In this document: in pieces, positions 1 to 13,214 of the stretch
Position numbering within the stretch: position 1 is the stretch's first letter
How the letters are laid out: every line of letters starts with the position of its first letter
NCBI GenBank assembly: GCA_018873245.2
Contig: JAEMBT020000001.1
Coordinates: 14,982,220 to 15,046,219, forward strand
Source: Archegozetes longisetosus
Lineage: Eukaryota; Arthropoda; Arachnida; Sarcoptiformes; Trhypochthoniidae
Direction of reading: 5' to 3'
Length of the DNA: 64,000 bases
Notes under the pieces: model-generated
What the model saw: the letters and a program-made list of their open reading frames with translations, nothing else
Told to the model about the DNA's origin: nothing
The model's database searches: none
Program-made: the position numbers and the translations under genes

Positions 1-2805
1 TGTTATATCACTCGGACATAACGCATCGACCACTTTAAAGGCATTTTGACCACACAATGAAAACTTGCCCATTGACGACAGATTGAAAACTGCTGCAAAT
101 TCATTGCATGACCGACATTCATGTCTAACAGCATTCCATTGCCGAGAATTTGATTGCCAATCAAACCTATTGTCTAGTTCTAAGTATTGTTCAACACTTA
201 GTCTGGGCTGCTCTAAATCAAACCAATCGGGACGTTGAATACCATTTCTCTCTTGATAGACACATCCGCTATTCAACAGAGTCTCATATAAATCATCTCT
301 ATATGTTTCATCTCGAGCTTAAACATTTGAAAAATAGGTTATAAGAGTTATGTAAATAGAGTATAATAAATGAATGAAAACATACCACAAATAGGTTCAT
401 CATAATGATAGATAATTCCATAATTTCGTGCATATGCCTCATGAGATCGAAGTCGACACCAATTCCTATTACTCACCATATCTTTATTGAATCTTCTTAT
501 GTCGTAAGCAGACATATCTATGTCAGGTGAGCCCGAAACAATCCATTTCGCTAATTGAAGTCCTGCACCACCTGAAAGACTGATACCAAATGAGTTGAAG
601 CCACTTGCGTAGAAAAATCCTCTCACATCATAATCTTCTCCCATCAGAGGTTTGTGGTCAGGTGTGAAAGATTCTGGTCCACAAGTCGTTGCTTTGATTC
701 CAGTTCGACCGATAACTGGCATTAGTTTTGCTGAATTGTCAACATGAATACCAAACTTATCCCAATTCAGATCGAATAGAGTGAAGGGTCCAATGTTTTC
801 CACTTTATCACTTATTATAACCGGATCGGGTTCGTAACCTCCGATGCAAAATGAATTACCAGAAACTCGGAAAGCAATTGACAAGTCGTGATCACGAATG
901 TTTGGTGTTTTCAGAGGTGATACGCCATCAATGGATTCAGTTATTACATACGAGTGTTCCATTGTTTCTTGAGGTATATTTTGAATTCCTATTCAATTTT
1001 GGCATTAAATAAGTTGTGAACGAGCAAGATTAAAAATACATTATAAAATATATTAACTGCCTAATAACAATTATTTCAAACTTTTAATATTGAAGCAAAT
1101 CTTTTGAGATAATGTTAACAACTTTGAAGATATTTCACTGGAAAACATTTAGATTTTTCAGATATCAAAGCAAGTCCTCAGAAAAGTTGTTAAAATCTAA
1201 TTTTCAGGTTCGTATACTGCACACACAAAGCTAAACCATTTTTAGATTAGTTGAACAAATATAATTGACATTATAAACCATTGTTATTGTGTATTTAAAC
1301 TGTTTTATGGAGCACTTCTAATCATGCTCATTCATATCCTACATAAAGAGAAATTAGCCGCACATTACATCTCAATGTTTTCAGATTGCTTTGATTTTTC
1401 CCGACTCACCTCATTCTATAGTGATGTAAACAATTATAAATTCAAAAAATAAATCCAAACAAGGTTTATCAAAAGACTAGATATGTTATGCAAACAGGAG
1501 AGCGGAAGAACTATTTTTAACTCGAAATAATAATTGTATGAGTATCTGAAAGTACTCTATTATTTAGAAAGGAAATAAGCAATTGTGAGTGCTTTTATGT
1601 TGTATTGATTGCGAAAACATGTTAAGTAGTTATAATGACAAAACATAAGATTGAGCTCATTTGATAGAGCGAAAGACTAATAAAATATGCAAAAACCCAT
1701 TTAATCTCATCAATGCATTTAATTAACAAAACTCTATTCTTGGCACTAATCCTAAACATAGGGAATTGTTTTCCTGATTTTCAATTAAAGAGCAATTTGT
1801 TGAACATTGTTCGAGTCGTAACTGATCAAAATTGCAAAACTCTTCACATACAAGTATTGAAAACAATGAGTTAATCCTACAACTTATTGTTGCAGTTGCA
1901 TATCCCCAGCGTAAACAGTAAGCCAATGATGGATCAAATAGAAAATAAAACGGAATACCTGCTAATTTGGCAACAAATGGAGCCCAAACACCTGAGCTAT
2001 TGACGAGAATATTAGTCTTGATATCTTGTAGATTGCCATCGATTTGAACCGTAACACTGTTTATCTTTCTCTGTTGAGCTGCTCCTATGTTTTCAGATGT
2101 ATTAATAGCAACGAGTTGACAATTGTGAAACACTTCAAGTTTAGCAGCCTTTATGAGTGCATTGCAGTACATGCTCGGATCAACAAAGCCATCGTTAGGA
2201 CTATAGAGACCACCCGCTAAATCACTTGTTTTTCTATCAATCAGTGGGTGCAATAATTCAATCACTCCGTCCCTGTTTAGAATGTGTGACTCTATGCCAA
2301 AATACTTCGACACTCCATGCAGGCGCTCGTATTCCTGCATTCTTTTCTTGTTATGAGCTAAAAATAGTCCCCCGTTGTTGATCCAACCCGTGGCCTCAAC
2401 CCCGCTATGACTCAACAAATGTTTAGATACCAAATGATGAGTTCGACTCAGCAGTTGAATATCTATTTCGTTTGGACGTAATCTCCAGACCAAACCTGAT
2501 ACCCAAAAAATAATTATTGATATTGAATCTGCTTATCTATGGTTACCGTTTGTATGCCATGTCGTGCCACTAGTTATCTGATCTCTTTCTATTACTATAA
2601 CATTATTGTATCCCAATTCACTCAAATGGTATGCTGTCGAAAGTCCTATGATTCCTCCACCTAAACAAATATATCAATTTAAATTTCATCATTATATCAT
2701 TCTTGCCAGCCACTGACCTACCACTACCACATTGCACGACTTTGGTAGCTTTTGAACTAATGATGAATTGGTTGTTGAATAAAATCGTGTTAATTGGCGT
2801 AACAT
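1..2805 (-). CDS. SARDH: Sarcosine dehydrogenase, mitochondrial (5' part; continues past the left edge)
   Basis: FAD enzyme that oxidatively demethylates sarcosine to glycine in the mitochondrial matrix. Exons, read on the minus strand: 2805-2718, 2660-2547, 2495-1959, 988-386 and 317-1; all internal introns are phase 1 and the last exon stays open to base 1. The protein starts MLRQLTRFYSTTNSS, an Arg/Ser/Thr-rich presequence. A Rossmann GGGIIG follows at residues 30-35, then GTTWHTNG, whose His (about residue 65) is the expected covalent FAD attachment site in SARDH/DMGDH. Next come GLVWRLRPNE, GGLFLAHNKKR, CGPESFTPDHKPLMGE and ERNGIQRPDWF, which match SARDH better than DMGDH or PDPR as I remember these families. 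The visible end reaches the start of the folate-binding GCV_T domain; the rest lies outside the window. Two introns are 51-57 bp and one is 970 bp. The start is the only ATG giving a targeting peptide in frame with the Rossmann motif. Confidence 0.93.
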
Positions 2806-3466
2806 TTAGACCAAAATTTGTTTAATAAAAATCTGAATAAACTTTGAAAATTGTCTTATATTTTTTTTATTTTTTATTATTGCTTAGAAGTGCATAAAAT
2901 AAGTAAATATAAGTTTTTACAAAATGTTTATATTATATAACATCCGTCTTATCATATCTCTGCTGATTATGGCTTTTGGGACTAACATATGTTTAAGTTA
3001 AGAGATTTTATGGTTCAAAGCAATTATCTTAATTCTCAGAGACAGATAAGCAAAGTTTTTAATGATTACTCTGAGAGTAAAAGAAATATCCAAAAAGCCG
3101 TCTGACTATTATCGGCGTTATAGTTGCTCTTATTTGCCTGTCTTTTCGGTAGGCTTTAGGTAATAAGGCATTATATGGTTGACTAAAGTCAAATTGCATT
3201 GAGTTAGTCAACAGTTTCTGTCAGTGCTACTATAGAGCTGCACCACTAAATTAAGTTAAGTTAGGTTAGGGGATGGCGCACGTAGCGGATTAATACTATG
3301 CTTGCAAGTCAAACATTACTCACTAATACCTGATGCCTCTGAAAATGACGCGCAAATAAACCGAGCTGCAACTCGAACGCTTACCAAGCTCTTAAATATT
3401 AGTCAATTATGAACAATATTTGGTAAAATAAGTATCTAGGATAAAGTTTTAAGCATAGAGAAGGTT
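2806..3466. other. Intergenic spacer between SARDH and alkaline phosphatase
   Basis: About 660 bp from the SARDH start codon to the alkaline phosphatase stop codon. It should hold the SARDH promoter and the phosphatase 3' UTR. The only structure I see is a short TTAGG-like run at 3251-3271 and a small hairpin around 3180-3220 (ttgactaa / ttagtcaa). No coding exon was found. Confidence 0.6.
3251..3271 (+). repeat. Short TTAGG-like island
   Basis: The sequence ttaagttaggttagg followed by ggatgg. The same block, reverse-complemented, occurs near 30810-30835, so it belongs to a dispersed repeat and not to a unique telomere fragment. Confidence 0.5.
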
Positions 3467-6400
3467 TTAGAAATCATTAATAAATAATATGATTAAATTA
3501 GCTAAAAGAATATTAAAAACATTGAAAAGCTTGGTGGCATTAGAAGTTAACTTTCCAGCAATATTTTCAGTATTGTTGGGGCACAATTTTCTAATTGAAA
3601 GCTTTAAGTTTTGATTTTGATGCTCTTTGCAAAGCCATTTAAATGGTCCCATACATGACGCATATGAGATGGTATAAGGAATGTGAGTTTGTTCGATCAC
3701 ACCTCTAAATAAATGAGAATTTGGACCATCAGCATAAACAGGCACATCTTCACCTCCGTGAGTGTCCCAACGACGTGGAACTGCTGACTGTTGAACGAAT
3801 TCTTTGTTTCCTACAGATGTTTTAGTAGAAAGAAATTTATTTACTTAAGTCTCGTTGTTTAAGACATTTTCAATGATTAATTATTTAAGAGTAGTAAGTT
3901 TTCTGAAGCTCGTTAATTTATAATGGTCTTTAGTCTAAATTTACAGGTATTTCACATTTAGTTTTGTGATCAGTGAATAATCCTTTGAGAGTTAGGTGTT
4001 TTTTATTGAGTTTTGTAGGCTTACAATAAGTTTTCTATTTGAACAATTTTCTGGTCAATAGAATGAACGAATTGCTATTTGTAGATATTTTTGAGCTCAA
4101 ATTCGAGTAAGAAAAGTGGAGTGAAACAATTCAGAATTTAGCTATATGTTGATTCTTGACTAACAAAGTCTAATTTTTGACTCGAAGCTATGAGACTCTG
4201 GCGCAGGAGTTATGCAGGAGATACTAAGCTGAGGCTTGAAATATTTTCTAACTAGTATTAATATATACATTTAATATTTATAATAAAATAAATTATATAT
4301 CCTTTATTAAAGTTGCTCAACATTAAACCTTGTTTACTCTGATTATTCTAAATGTCTTATTAGTTTTGTAACTTTTGGATGAATAAAAATTTTAACTCAA
4401 TTATAAAAATGCTGCACATACAGTGACCTCTCGTTATAGTAGATACCCTAATGCTCTAGAAATCCGCTGACTATAATGAGAGTTCACTCTATCAGATATA
4501 GTGTAGAGTCTGTGGACCAGATAGTTCTTGTAAAAAGTGTATATTATAGCTTGTTTTTGACTATTTGCCACTTGATTATAGAGGGTGTCGACTGTACTGA
4601 TAGATTTGTTGGGCTTATTTGTCAGGAATTTGAGAGGATTTAGTGTAATACAGATTGTGAGTGCAGTGCTAAAGGATGAAACCGCTATTCATAGAGATTA
4701 TAAATACTAGTTAGTTGTCAGCACTCTTATTATTAGTAGCTTGACTACTATTGGATAGAACTAGCTGATTTAAGTGCACCTCTCTTTTCAATCTTATATG
4801 AATAATAAAACATTTTAAATCCAATTTACTTATTTTATATTCATTTTATGCAAACTATTATTCTTAACAAAACATTGAAATTATTTTTCTTTCTAAGTAT
4901 CAACTCTGAATTTAGCTCTGGATTCATCTCAGAATCTAGATCCGCACCAAAGCCAACTTTTACTCTTAGACCTCTTTGAACTACATTTAAATTACTTATA
5001 CAAATAAATATTCAATTCAGAGTTAAACTTGAATTGTAAAAAGCAAGAATGCATTATTGTGTTCCCGAGAGTTTGAAAGTTAGTTCAGGGAAAACATGCA
5101 AATGATTATACAGCAAATGCTAATTATATTTGACTAACTTGTGTCAACTTTAGTTATGTTGACTCTCTTTTTTGTATATCCCGGACCATTAGCATAAAGA
5201 AGCGTTGTATAAGGCATTGAATCGACATCAGACACCTTGCTGTCAACGCCTAATATATCGTTTCCTCGCTTTGGGAATCCTCCAAATGTGAAAACGTGCG
5301 AATGATCCGACGTGACCACTAACAGTGTGTTACTAGAGTGTGTCATCTTTATGGCTGTAGATATGGCCTCATCTAAGGCTAAGGTGTCGACTAGTGCTCG
5401 GTTTGCATTATTCAGATGATGCGCGTGATCGATACGACCACTTTCTACTAATAGGAAGTAGCCGTGAGGATTATGCCGTAGTACTTCTATTGCTTTTGCC
5501 GTCATTTCTGATAGCGACGGCTCACCAGTTGGCCCGTCTTCCCGATCCAATTCATGTGCCATATGATTTGAACTAAACAAACCTGAAATCGATCCGTTAG
5601 TCAATCCAAACATTTCAATTATAGTCGTTTGAATGGGTTACATTTAGTGGTTCAGATATAAACAGATAACAGGACTATAGGGAAACGAAGGCTAAGCTTA
5701 ATGATCAAATATATACCGAGCAGATAATCGACTCGAGAAGCGTTTAAGGCATCGAACTCGGACTTGTCCCTAACATATCTCGCTTCAAGCCCTCTATCCT
5801 TTTTGTCCAAAAGCCAACTTTCGATCAGATTCCTGTTGTCTAATCTTCGACCGAATTCATTAGGCCTCTGCGGATCGCGATCTAATACACTCATGAAATG
5901 TCTTCGACCGCCACCCAGAATAACCTTTAAATAGACAAAAGAGGACATAAGCGCTAGACTAATGAGACAATGGAACGAATACTAGCATGAAATAGGATTT
6001 ACATTGAGATTCCTTCCGGGCTCGTCTTCAACTAGCTGTCGAGCGATATCTTTACATAATCCTCTCGCATTTGGTGACAGTTTGTCATCGCTTTCCCAAT
6101 ATCTGCTCGCAGAGTGTGAATACATTGCTGCTGGTGTGGCATGAGTTACTCTTGTTGTTGTCACTATTCCAGTAGATTTGCCTTGAAATAATTTTTTGTT
6201 CAAATATCAGTTCTAACTTTTAATTGATTCTATGCCTCACAGACTAATTAATAATAATATCGATAAATCCCTTCTTATTATGATTGTTATCTGGGATTCA
6301 GTCAAAGTAATTATTATTCATGAAAAGATAAATTCGGAATAAAAAAGACTCCGAGTAAATAACTCATGAATTTTAATTAAAATGACAAACGACACAACTT

Positions 6401-9400
6401 TTATCGAATTTAATATTAATGAATAGTTTTTTTATAGCGTTTGTCATTAACTTTAGAGCTTCAACAAAAAATGCAACCTTCATTGTTTCTATTTTAGTCC
6501 ATTCATTTTTACGACTGATCAGTTTTAGTTTTTTGATCATAAATTCTTTTCATTCTTATGTTATTACATAATGATTAAGCTACTGACTAGTTTTAGATAT
6601 CTGATCATAAATTGTTTTGGTTCTTATGTTTATACAGAATGATTATACGACTGATCGGTTATATATTTTTGATCTTAAATCCTTTTATTTCTTATATATT
6701 TACAGAATGATTAAACTACTGATCAATCTTGAACATAAATTGTTGAAATGTTAAAAAGACAAATATAAACCTATATAAGTTATTAAAATATTAATATATA
6801 CTTCTAGTTTAATCAGATGAATCAATTTTATATATTAACTTTCGGAAACATTGATCAGATGTTTTCGGTGCGATTGAGACAAAAAGGCAGCAATAAAAAG
6901 AATGAAATCAATTTTTAATCTATCCTTGTTTTCTTTACCTCAAAAATAAGTGAATGTATAACACTTGAGGATTCTATTAAAAATTCTATTACTCAAACCG
7001 TTTCCTCTACTCTTTAATAGTAATTACTTTCCTTGTTAACTAAATTGTTTCAACTTCACCATTTCAACAATGAAAATTAATTTTTTAACTCTATTTCATG
7101 CCTGATCGTTCGATTCTTAAGACTGGAAAAAGAACTAATTCACTCATGTTTAATAGTACACTGAGGAGCTTAAAAATCGTTCGTAGCAAACGTTATCATA
7201 AGATGCTCTCTATCAGACCGTAGTAAGGATCATATTAACAAACTTATAGAAAATTCAACATAGTAATCAAAGCAAATCTAAAATCAAGTTTGACAATAAA
7301 TTAGTGCGCAACCCAAGCAGGTTCACATAACAACTGCCTCTTTCTTGTTGCTGCCAACGATTGTTAAGTTTTTAGGTATACACTATGTGTGAAATTATTG
7401 ATGCACTCATTCTAACTTTGATGAGGTCTAGTGATTTTTGAGGCATTTTCTCTCCTCAAAGTCGATATAATGAATAAATTCATACCATTGATTGAATGCA
7501 AGCCTATATTTGTTGTAAGGAGTGAAGCGAATAGTATTGTAAACAGTCATAATCATTACGAATAAATGAAATGCCGTAATATTACAAGCAAACCTATCTG
7601 TTTAGCAAAACAACTTATAAATATAACTAAACTCAAATAAACTTCTTCTATACTCAAATTTTCAGTTTGAACACTTTAAGTGAGGTATTTTCTTTGAATT
7701 AATTTGATTTTGCAATTAAAACTTTTTATATTAGATAGCATTACGACTACAAATATTTTCATTACAACTAAAAATATTTTCATTACTGCTAACACTTTGA
7801 CGAAGACTAACACGCTTCTGAACAAATAGTGTAAAGCATTTCTAGTTGACGTTCATTGAGTATTTAACTATAAAAAAAACAATTTGAAAAATGTTTGAAT
7901 GAGTTGAGTAGACGAAAAGAGTATTTTATAGAAAAAATTAATTTGGCTTCCCTTTCAGAATCAATTTAGGTATTCTTTAAGATTTTCTTTAGAATTTTTA
8001 GCAAACAAAGTTCAAGCCTATGGACTTATTGCGAAGTTAATCAATTAGAAAGGAAAAAATAAATAAAGAACTGCTAGGAAGTTCTTATTTCAATGTTGGC
8101 CCTTCTATTCAATTTTCAAGTCTAACTTTAGTCAATAGAAACTATTGCATTAAAACCTGATGCAAACAGTTGACAAAATTAACACTTTCAATATGTTAAG
8201 AATTGATAGATTTACTAATAATTTATGTTTATCAATGTAGATTATTATTGATGTAAATTATTTGTATCTGAATATTTGACGCGTACCATAAACCAACACG
8301 TAAGCAAATGTGTTTTAGGTTTTTGCTGATGCCTGCATTAATCTAAGTGTAAATTTCAAAATAACACATTAGGGTTTCAAATAGAAATTTAAAATACAAG
8401 CCCATAATGTTTGTCTCTAAATTTAATTTCAAGATAGGGTAAAATTACCACACTACCTACGGACTTACGAGACACTCTGCACACCGAGTGATAGAAAATT
8501 ACAACAATAAGTATTGAATGCACGTCAAGTCAATATTGATTATTGAATAAATGAATGCAAATTCTCAAAAAACTACTCAATTGAAAAGGTTTCATACTAT
8601 TTATAACATCTATTTAAATCATGACAGAACAAACATAATTCAACAAGATTTGTATACCTTCTTCTTGAGCCCAGTCAGCAATACTTTTGACCCTAGAACT
8701 GAAAGATGACTGACAATCTTCAAAGACTCCATTCTGATCAATACCAATGGTCTCATAGCGTGCTTTGACGCCAGAAAGAAGAGCAGTGGCACAGGCACCA
8801 GAATCACCGACTTGGCTATCGATGTTATATGTCTGAATAAATTAAGATTAATAGCATTAACCTGTCACTAAAGAATCCACTTTTAGTTTGCTTATAAAAA
8901 GGTCAAATAAAACCATCATGTATTCTACAAGAATCTTCCTTCACAATAGTCTGATACCTAAGAATCTTCCTTCACAATAATCTGATAACTAAGAATCTTC
9001 CTTGACAAGAGTCTGATATCTGAATTTTGAAATATCTGATATTTGAATGTGAAATCTTCGAAAATTGTAATACCTTTGAAAGTGCAACATTAGGAAATCT
9101 ATCAAACGATAGTTGATGTTCTTCACCACTGCTACCAAGTTGTTGTCCTCTCATGATTCTGGCAGCAGTTATGGTAGTGATACCCATTCCATCTCCAATG
9201 AATAGAATAACATTTTTAGCTGGAGATACGTAATGATGCCAACTGTCTTGAGCTCCATTCTTAAGGAATGCCGCTTTAGCCAATTCATACCAGTGTGAAC
9301 GATCTTCAGTAGCAAAGTCTTAATTAGTGTAATTTAAATATTTATAGAATAATATCTTTAGAAATGGTAGATATCTCCAAATCAGACTACAACTCAAACA

Positions 9401-11582
9401 TGCATTTTATGATTGGTTTCTTCAATAAGTAGTTTCGTAATAGTTATCATGATAGTTATCGTAAAAATAAATTTGAATCTTAAATTTTATCTTTTATAGT
9501 TAGCAAGGAAAGTCTTATCAAAGTTGGACATCAAATTTGATGTGTGCTACTATGGTTATGGATCAGGTGAAGAGCCGTATCTCTGGGATGAGATATTGAT
9601 CAAACTGTTTGTTTTATCTGTAAATATACTGTCATGGCTTTTATTTAGTTGCCCTCCAAAAGATCGAGTGATCACAAACAGAAGCATTCAATGTAAGCAA
9701 AGACTAACTCAGCCCTAACTTCAACCAACGGCTATTTCACTAATCTTTGGTTTCAAGACGCCTATCCCTCATGTATTTTATTAGTTTATGATGACTTTCA
9801 CAGAAAAGAAAACCAGTAATTGCGAGCTAACACTTCAAAAATGACAAATACAACGTGCTTGGAATTTGCTCTCTCTCTCTCTCTTACTCTCTCGCTCACT
9901 CACTCCCTCACTCTCTCAATCTCTCCCCTCTCTGCTCTGCTCTTTCTCTATGTAACGGATCAGAGCCTCTGAACAGTAAATTTATGTTATCATACATGCA
10001 TTTGATTGTTTATGTATAGTTAGTCAGTAGAAGTTAAAAGACAGTTCAGGACATGTGTTTTGCGATTTATATACCCAGATTCTAAGTCAGGCATAACTTA
10101 TACATATATATATGATACTAATTAGAGCCTGAGGCATTTTAGCCTTTCTCTAATTTTTCCTATCATCTAATGATAGCTTGTTTTTCTATGTTAACTCTGA
10201 TTTGCTTTTATTTGCCACTAATTGCATTGAGAACATGTCAAACTAATTTTTTCTGCACTTTGTTTGCATTTAGTCTTATTTCTTCTTATTTTTTCTTATT
10301 TTTTCTTATTTTTTTTCTTACTTTATCTCACTTTTTTCTCTCCTACACTACTTTGATGTGAAGCTCGAAATTTCTTGAATTTGTTGAACTAATAAAAGAT
10401 TTAGTACGTTGAAAGTGCATATCTATGTATTGTGCGCTATCTTCGAGTTTGTTGGAAATAAATCATAGCTTTATTCTACAGACAAAAGTGTTTTCAGCTA
10501 TTTATCAGCTTATTTTGCTTTTAAATTTTCAATTTTCTCAATTATTTGTTCAGATCAAACCTTAAAGATTTGAAGATTTGAAAAGTAATTCTTTTGTATG
10601 TAAGTCTCCAGTCAAATCGTGTTTTTTACTGCTTTGTCAAACACTGCGAGTAATTGAAACAACTATTTTCATTCTCTTTTCAGTATAGTGAAAATCTAGT
10701 CAAATGTTCATCTTTTTCACTGCAAAACTTCACTACCAATCAATTTTTATCGGCATTTATGGAATATTTGTTTTACTGATCATGAAAGTGACAGATGATA
10801 ACAAAATATTAGTTTTTCGTTCACTTTTATAGAAAATTTTATGAATGATTTTCAGCTTTAAGAATACATGCTCATTTTACCTTCTTATAAAGTTCCAATT
10901 AATATGAAATAAATTATTATTGAACAAAAAAATTTAATAAAGTATATTCATTATAATGCAAAAAATCTTCTGTTAATATTAGTCGATGTTATACTTTACT
11001 TTTGTTCAACTTAATTATTAGTCTTATATTTCATTTCGAAGCTCATGAATCGCACTAAATTAGTATAGTTTCTAAAAAATCATATTTTGCTCTAAGCTTC
11101 AAATAGAAAACATGGAGATTAGGATGTCTTTTATACTACCAAATCAAAATAATGCGTAATTTTTTTGTTTAAACGTATAGTTGACTGAATGTAACTTTAA
11201 TTAATCGACTCTATAGAAAATATGCTGTGACTGCGATAAATAAATTAAAACATGATTCATACCTATTCAACGCTTATTTCTATTAATTATATAACAAATA
11301 AATGTTATAACTAAGTACAGCCCTCAATCAAAAGTCTTTGTTATACAGCAAAGTATACATTTTTAAAATGTACAAACTACTTTTTTCTAAAATGTACAAA
11401 CTACTTTTTTCTAAAATGTACAAACTACTTTTTCTAAATTGGAATATTTGCAGAGCGCATGTAATAGTAAAATAGAGAATAACAGAGAAAAAGCAAAAAG
11501 AAAATAGTTTTCAACTCATACCTTCACAGTAAAATATATCCAAATGAAACAATATAAGGCTCAAGATTGGTATAAGAATCAT
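3467..11582 (-). CDS. Alkaline phosphatase, secreted/GPI-anchored (tissue-nonspecific type)
   Basis: Metal-dependent phosphomonoesterase of the cell surface. Exons on the minus strand: 11582-11522, 9318-9074, 8832-8658, 6181-6003, 5924-5717, 5582-5139 and 3810-3467, predicting about 551 aa (human ALPL is 524). Phases match at every junction. Residues 1-20 ([20 protein letters not shown]) are a signal peptide on an exon 2.2 kb upstream of the next one. Metal and catalytic motifs are present: FIGDGMG (62-66), nucleophile Ser113 in [14 protein letters not shown] with His174, [20 protein letters not shown] and [10 protein letters not shown]. The tail after a Cys/Asn-rich stretch is hydrophobic and ends [13 protein letters not shown], as expected for a GPI-anchor signal. 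The introns of 2.5 kb and 1.3 kb carry MITEs. The signal-peptide exon is inferred from phase and a good GTATGAG donor; the other exons are secure. Confidence 0.93.
4421..4594. mobile_element. Tc1/mariner-pogo-like MITE, copy 1
   Basis: A 174-bp non-autonomous element in a phosphatase intron. Its imperfect terminal inverted repeats begin CAGTGACCTCTCGTTATAG on the left and CAGTCGACACCCTCTATAAT on the right (read inwards), flanked by TA on both sides (4419-4420 and 4595-4596). It has the same ends as copies at 18252 and 42024. TA targets and CAGT termini point to the Tc1/mariner/pogo superfamily; no transposase is present. Confidence 0.75.
7156..7383. mobile_element. Palindromic MITE family A, copy 1
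   Basis: About 228 bp in a phosphatase intron. The left end starts tacac, then has decayed gcttaaaaatcgtt and tagcaa blocks. The right end is the clearer inverse, with gttgctgccaacgattgtta and then tttttaggtatacac. It shares termini and interior blocks (catcaga, acatagtaatcaaagcaaat) with copies at 12984, 32852, 38793, 39568, 62146 and 62706. Confidence 0.7.
8929..9020. repeat. 31-bp tandem repeat, three copies
   Basis: Three head-to-tail copies of a unit beginning agaatcttccttcacaata and ending tctgatacct, lying in the 241-bp alkaline phosphatase intron just after the exon that ends at 9074. The copies differ by a few bases. There is no coding role. Confidence 0.8.
9869..9952. repeat. CT-rich microsatellite
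   Basis: An imperfect (CT)n tract with tctctctctc runs mixed with tcac and tctg units, inside the first alkaline phosphatase intron. Confidence 0.85.
11365..11438. repeat. 24-bp tandem repeat, three copies
   Basis: Three copies of aaaatgtacaaactac plus a T-rich tail, in the first phosphatase intron about 85 bp from the signal-peptide exon. Confidence 0.85.
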
Positions 11583-12695
11583 TTCACAATTGAGCAAAAA
11601 ATAACATTTTATAATTGATAACCAAAACTAGTGTTACGTATTGATTGCACTAAAAAATTATTTAGCTTTTCATTCATCTAACCATCAAATAGATGTTTAG
11701 TTTAAGGCCAACATTACATCTGAGACTAAACAGAGAAAATGTAATTACAATACCAATAAGTCTTATGGAGTCTTTTCTGGCTTCACATTCAAAGTATATT
11801 TAATCTGAAGTGAGTGAGAGTCTGGCCGTTATGTTGTGGTTGGGCTAAGATTGAGCCCCAAATCTCATATAGAGTTAACATACAGTTAACATACGGTTAC
11901 ATTTAAATGACTTCTCTCTAAGATAAGCAAATGGGATGTTTGAATCTATTGAGTATACTATCATATACTCTCTAGTGATTCATTGCTGCCAACCAATCCA
12001 TTATGTTTTCTTAAACTTTACTACTTTTTCATACTTTATATATTTTGTTTTTAGTAATCTAAGTCAGTTTTCGGTTAGGGGTTTAATTATTTGTATCTCT
12101 TATATTCTTAGTAAAGAATACTTTGATTTATCCTGGATTCTTTAAATTTTTAGACATTGAATAACTTACAAATAACCTATTCTTCAAAACTATTCTAAAA
12201 CATGTGAACTGACAGGAATGTGAAAAATGCTTCTCATTAGTGGATGAGATCAAAGTGAAGCGAATATGAAAAACTACATTGACTTTAAAAATATTTTGAT
12301 TGAGTTAGACTCAAATCACAATTAGCTCTAAGAATAAGGTTTTTCATAGCTTATTGTCTTAGAATAAAACTTAATTATTCCTATTTTCTTTGAGTATATA
12401 CTCAAATGTAAGAAAAATAAATAACTCTAAAACAATGCAAGCAAATAACGAAATTTATGTTAAATTATGCAAAATGTAGACAAAATTTTGTTTGAACTTT
12501 TTTTTAATTGTTTTATTTTACTTCTTTTAATTCTTTTAGTTTTCACATAAATTCGATAGAGTATTTGAAAAATACGGTTCTTTCCATAAAAAACAATTGC
12601 AAAGTTCTCAAATAAAACACTAAATCTAATTTGCAAAGTTTGAAAAACTTAGCTCACTGTTCAAATGCTTCCTTTTTCTAAGGAGTTATTTTAAG

Positions 12696-12860
12696 TACAA
12701 CCTAAAACTTAATAATCTATTATAGATACGGATAGCGTGTGAGGAAGAGGTCGTTTCTATGCTTTTAGGGCATGCTTCTTCACATGCACTCTTAACTATT
12801 AATGCACACTTACTTTCAAGTCTACTCAAATAAATATATGAATAACCCCTGTGGATGCAT
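12696..12860 (+). mobile_element. Interspersed repeat family B, copy 1
   Basis: About 165 bp, beginning tacaacctaaaacttaataat, with agatacggatagcgtg, gaggtcgtttctatgctttt and atatgaataacccc blocks. A second copy lies inverted at 34257-34436. Its first 20 bases resemble the terminus of MITE family A, suggesting a related transposase or a shared ancestor. Confidence 0.75.
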
Positions 12861-12983
12861 TTTTTGAAATTACTTTACTCTAGTTGCTATCAGCGATTAA
12901 TAATTTTCCAACTATATTTTTTCAGTTTGAAATACAAAAGATTAACGTAAATAACAATTTTTGTTAAGCAAGAGATATTATAA

Positions 12984-13212
12984 TACACCTAAAAACTTAA
13001 TAATTGTTGATAGCAACAAAAAAGTTCGTCGCTTTGTAAACCTTCCCATGATGCACAACAATATTTTTCAAACTTGAATTTAGATTTTCTTTGATTACTA
13101 TATCGAGTATTCTATAATTTCTTAATATCTTATATTATGGTCTGATGTGAAGCATCCTACAACAGCGCAGCACTTCTGGTTGCAGTCAACGATTATTAAG
13201 TTTTTAAGTGTA
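12984..13212. mobile_element. Palindromic MITE family A, copy 2
   Basis: 229 bp, the clearest copy for the termini. The left end is tacacctaaaaacttaata followed by attgttgatagcaac. The right end is its near-perfect inverse: ttgcagtcaacgattattaa, then gtttttaagtgta. It lies directly beside the left arm of the fold-back element starting at about 13215. Confidence 0.8.
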
Positions 13213-13214
13213 TA

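Noticed and set aside
150-344. Plus-strand open frame at the left edge
   Set aside because: It is antisense to the fifth SARDH exon.
10170-10361. Hydrophobic Phe-rich open frame
   Set aside because: It translates a poly-T/CTT tract (tcttattttt repeats) in an intron.
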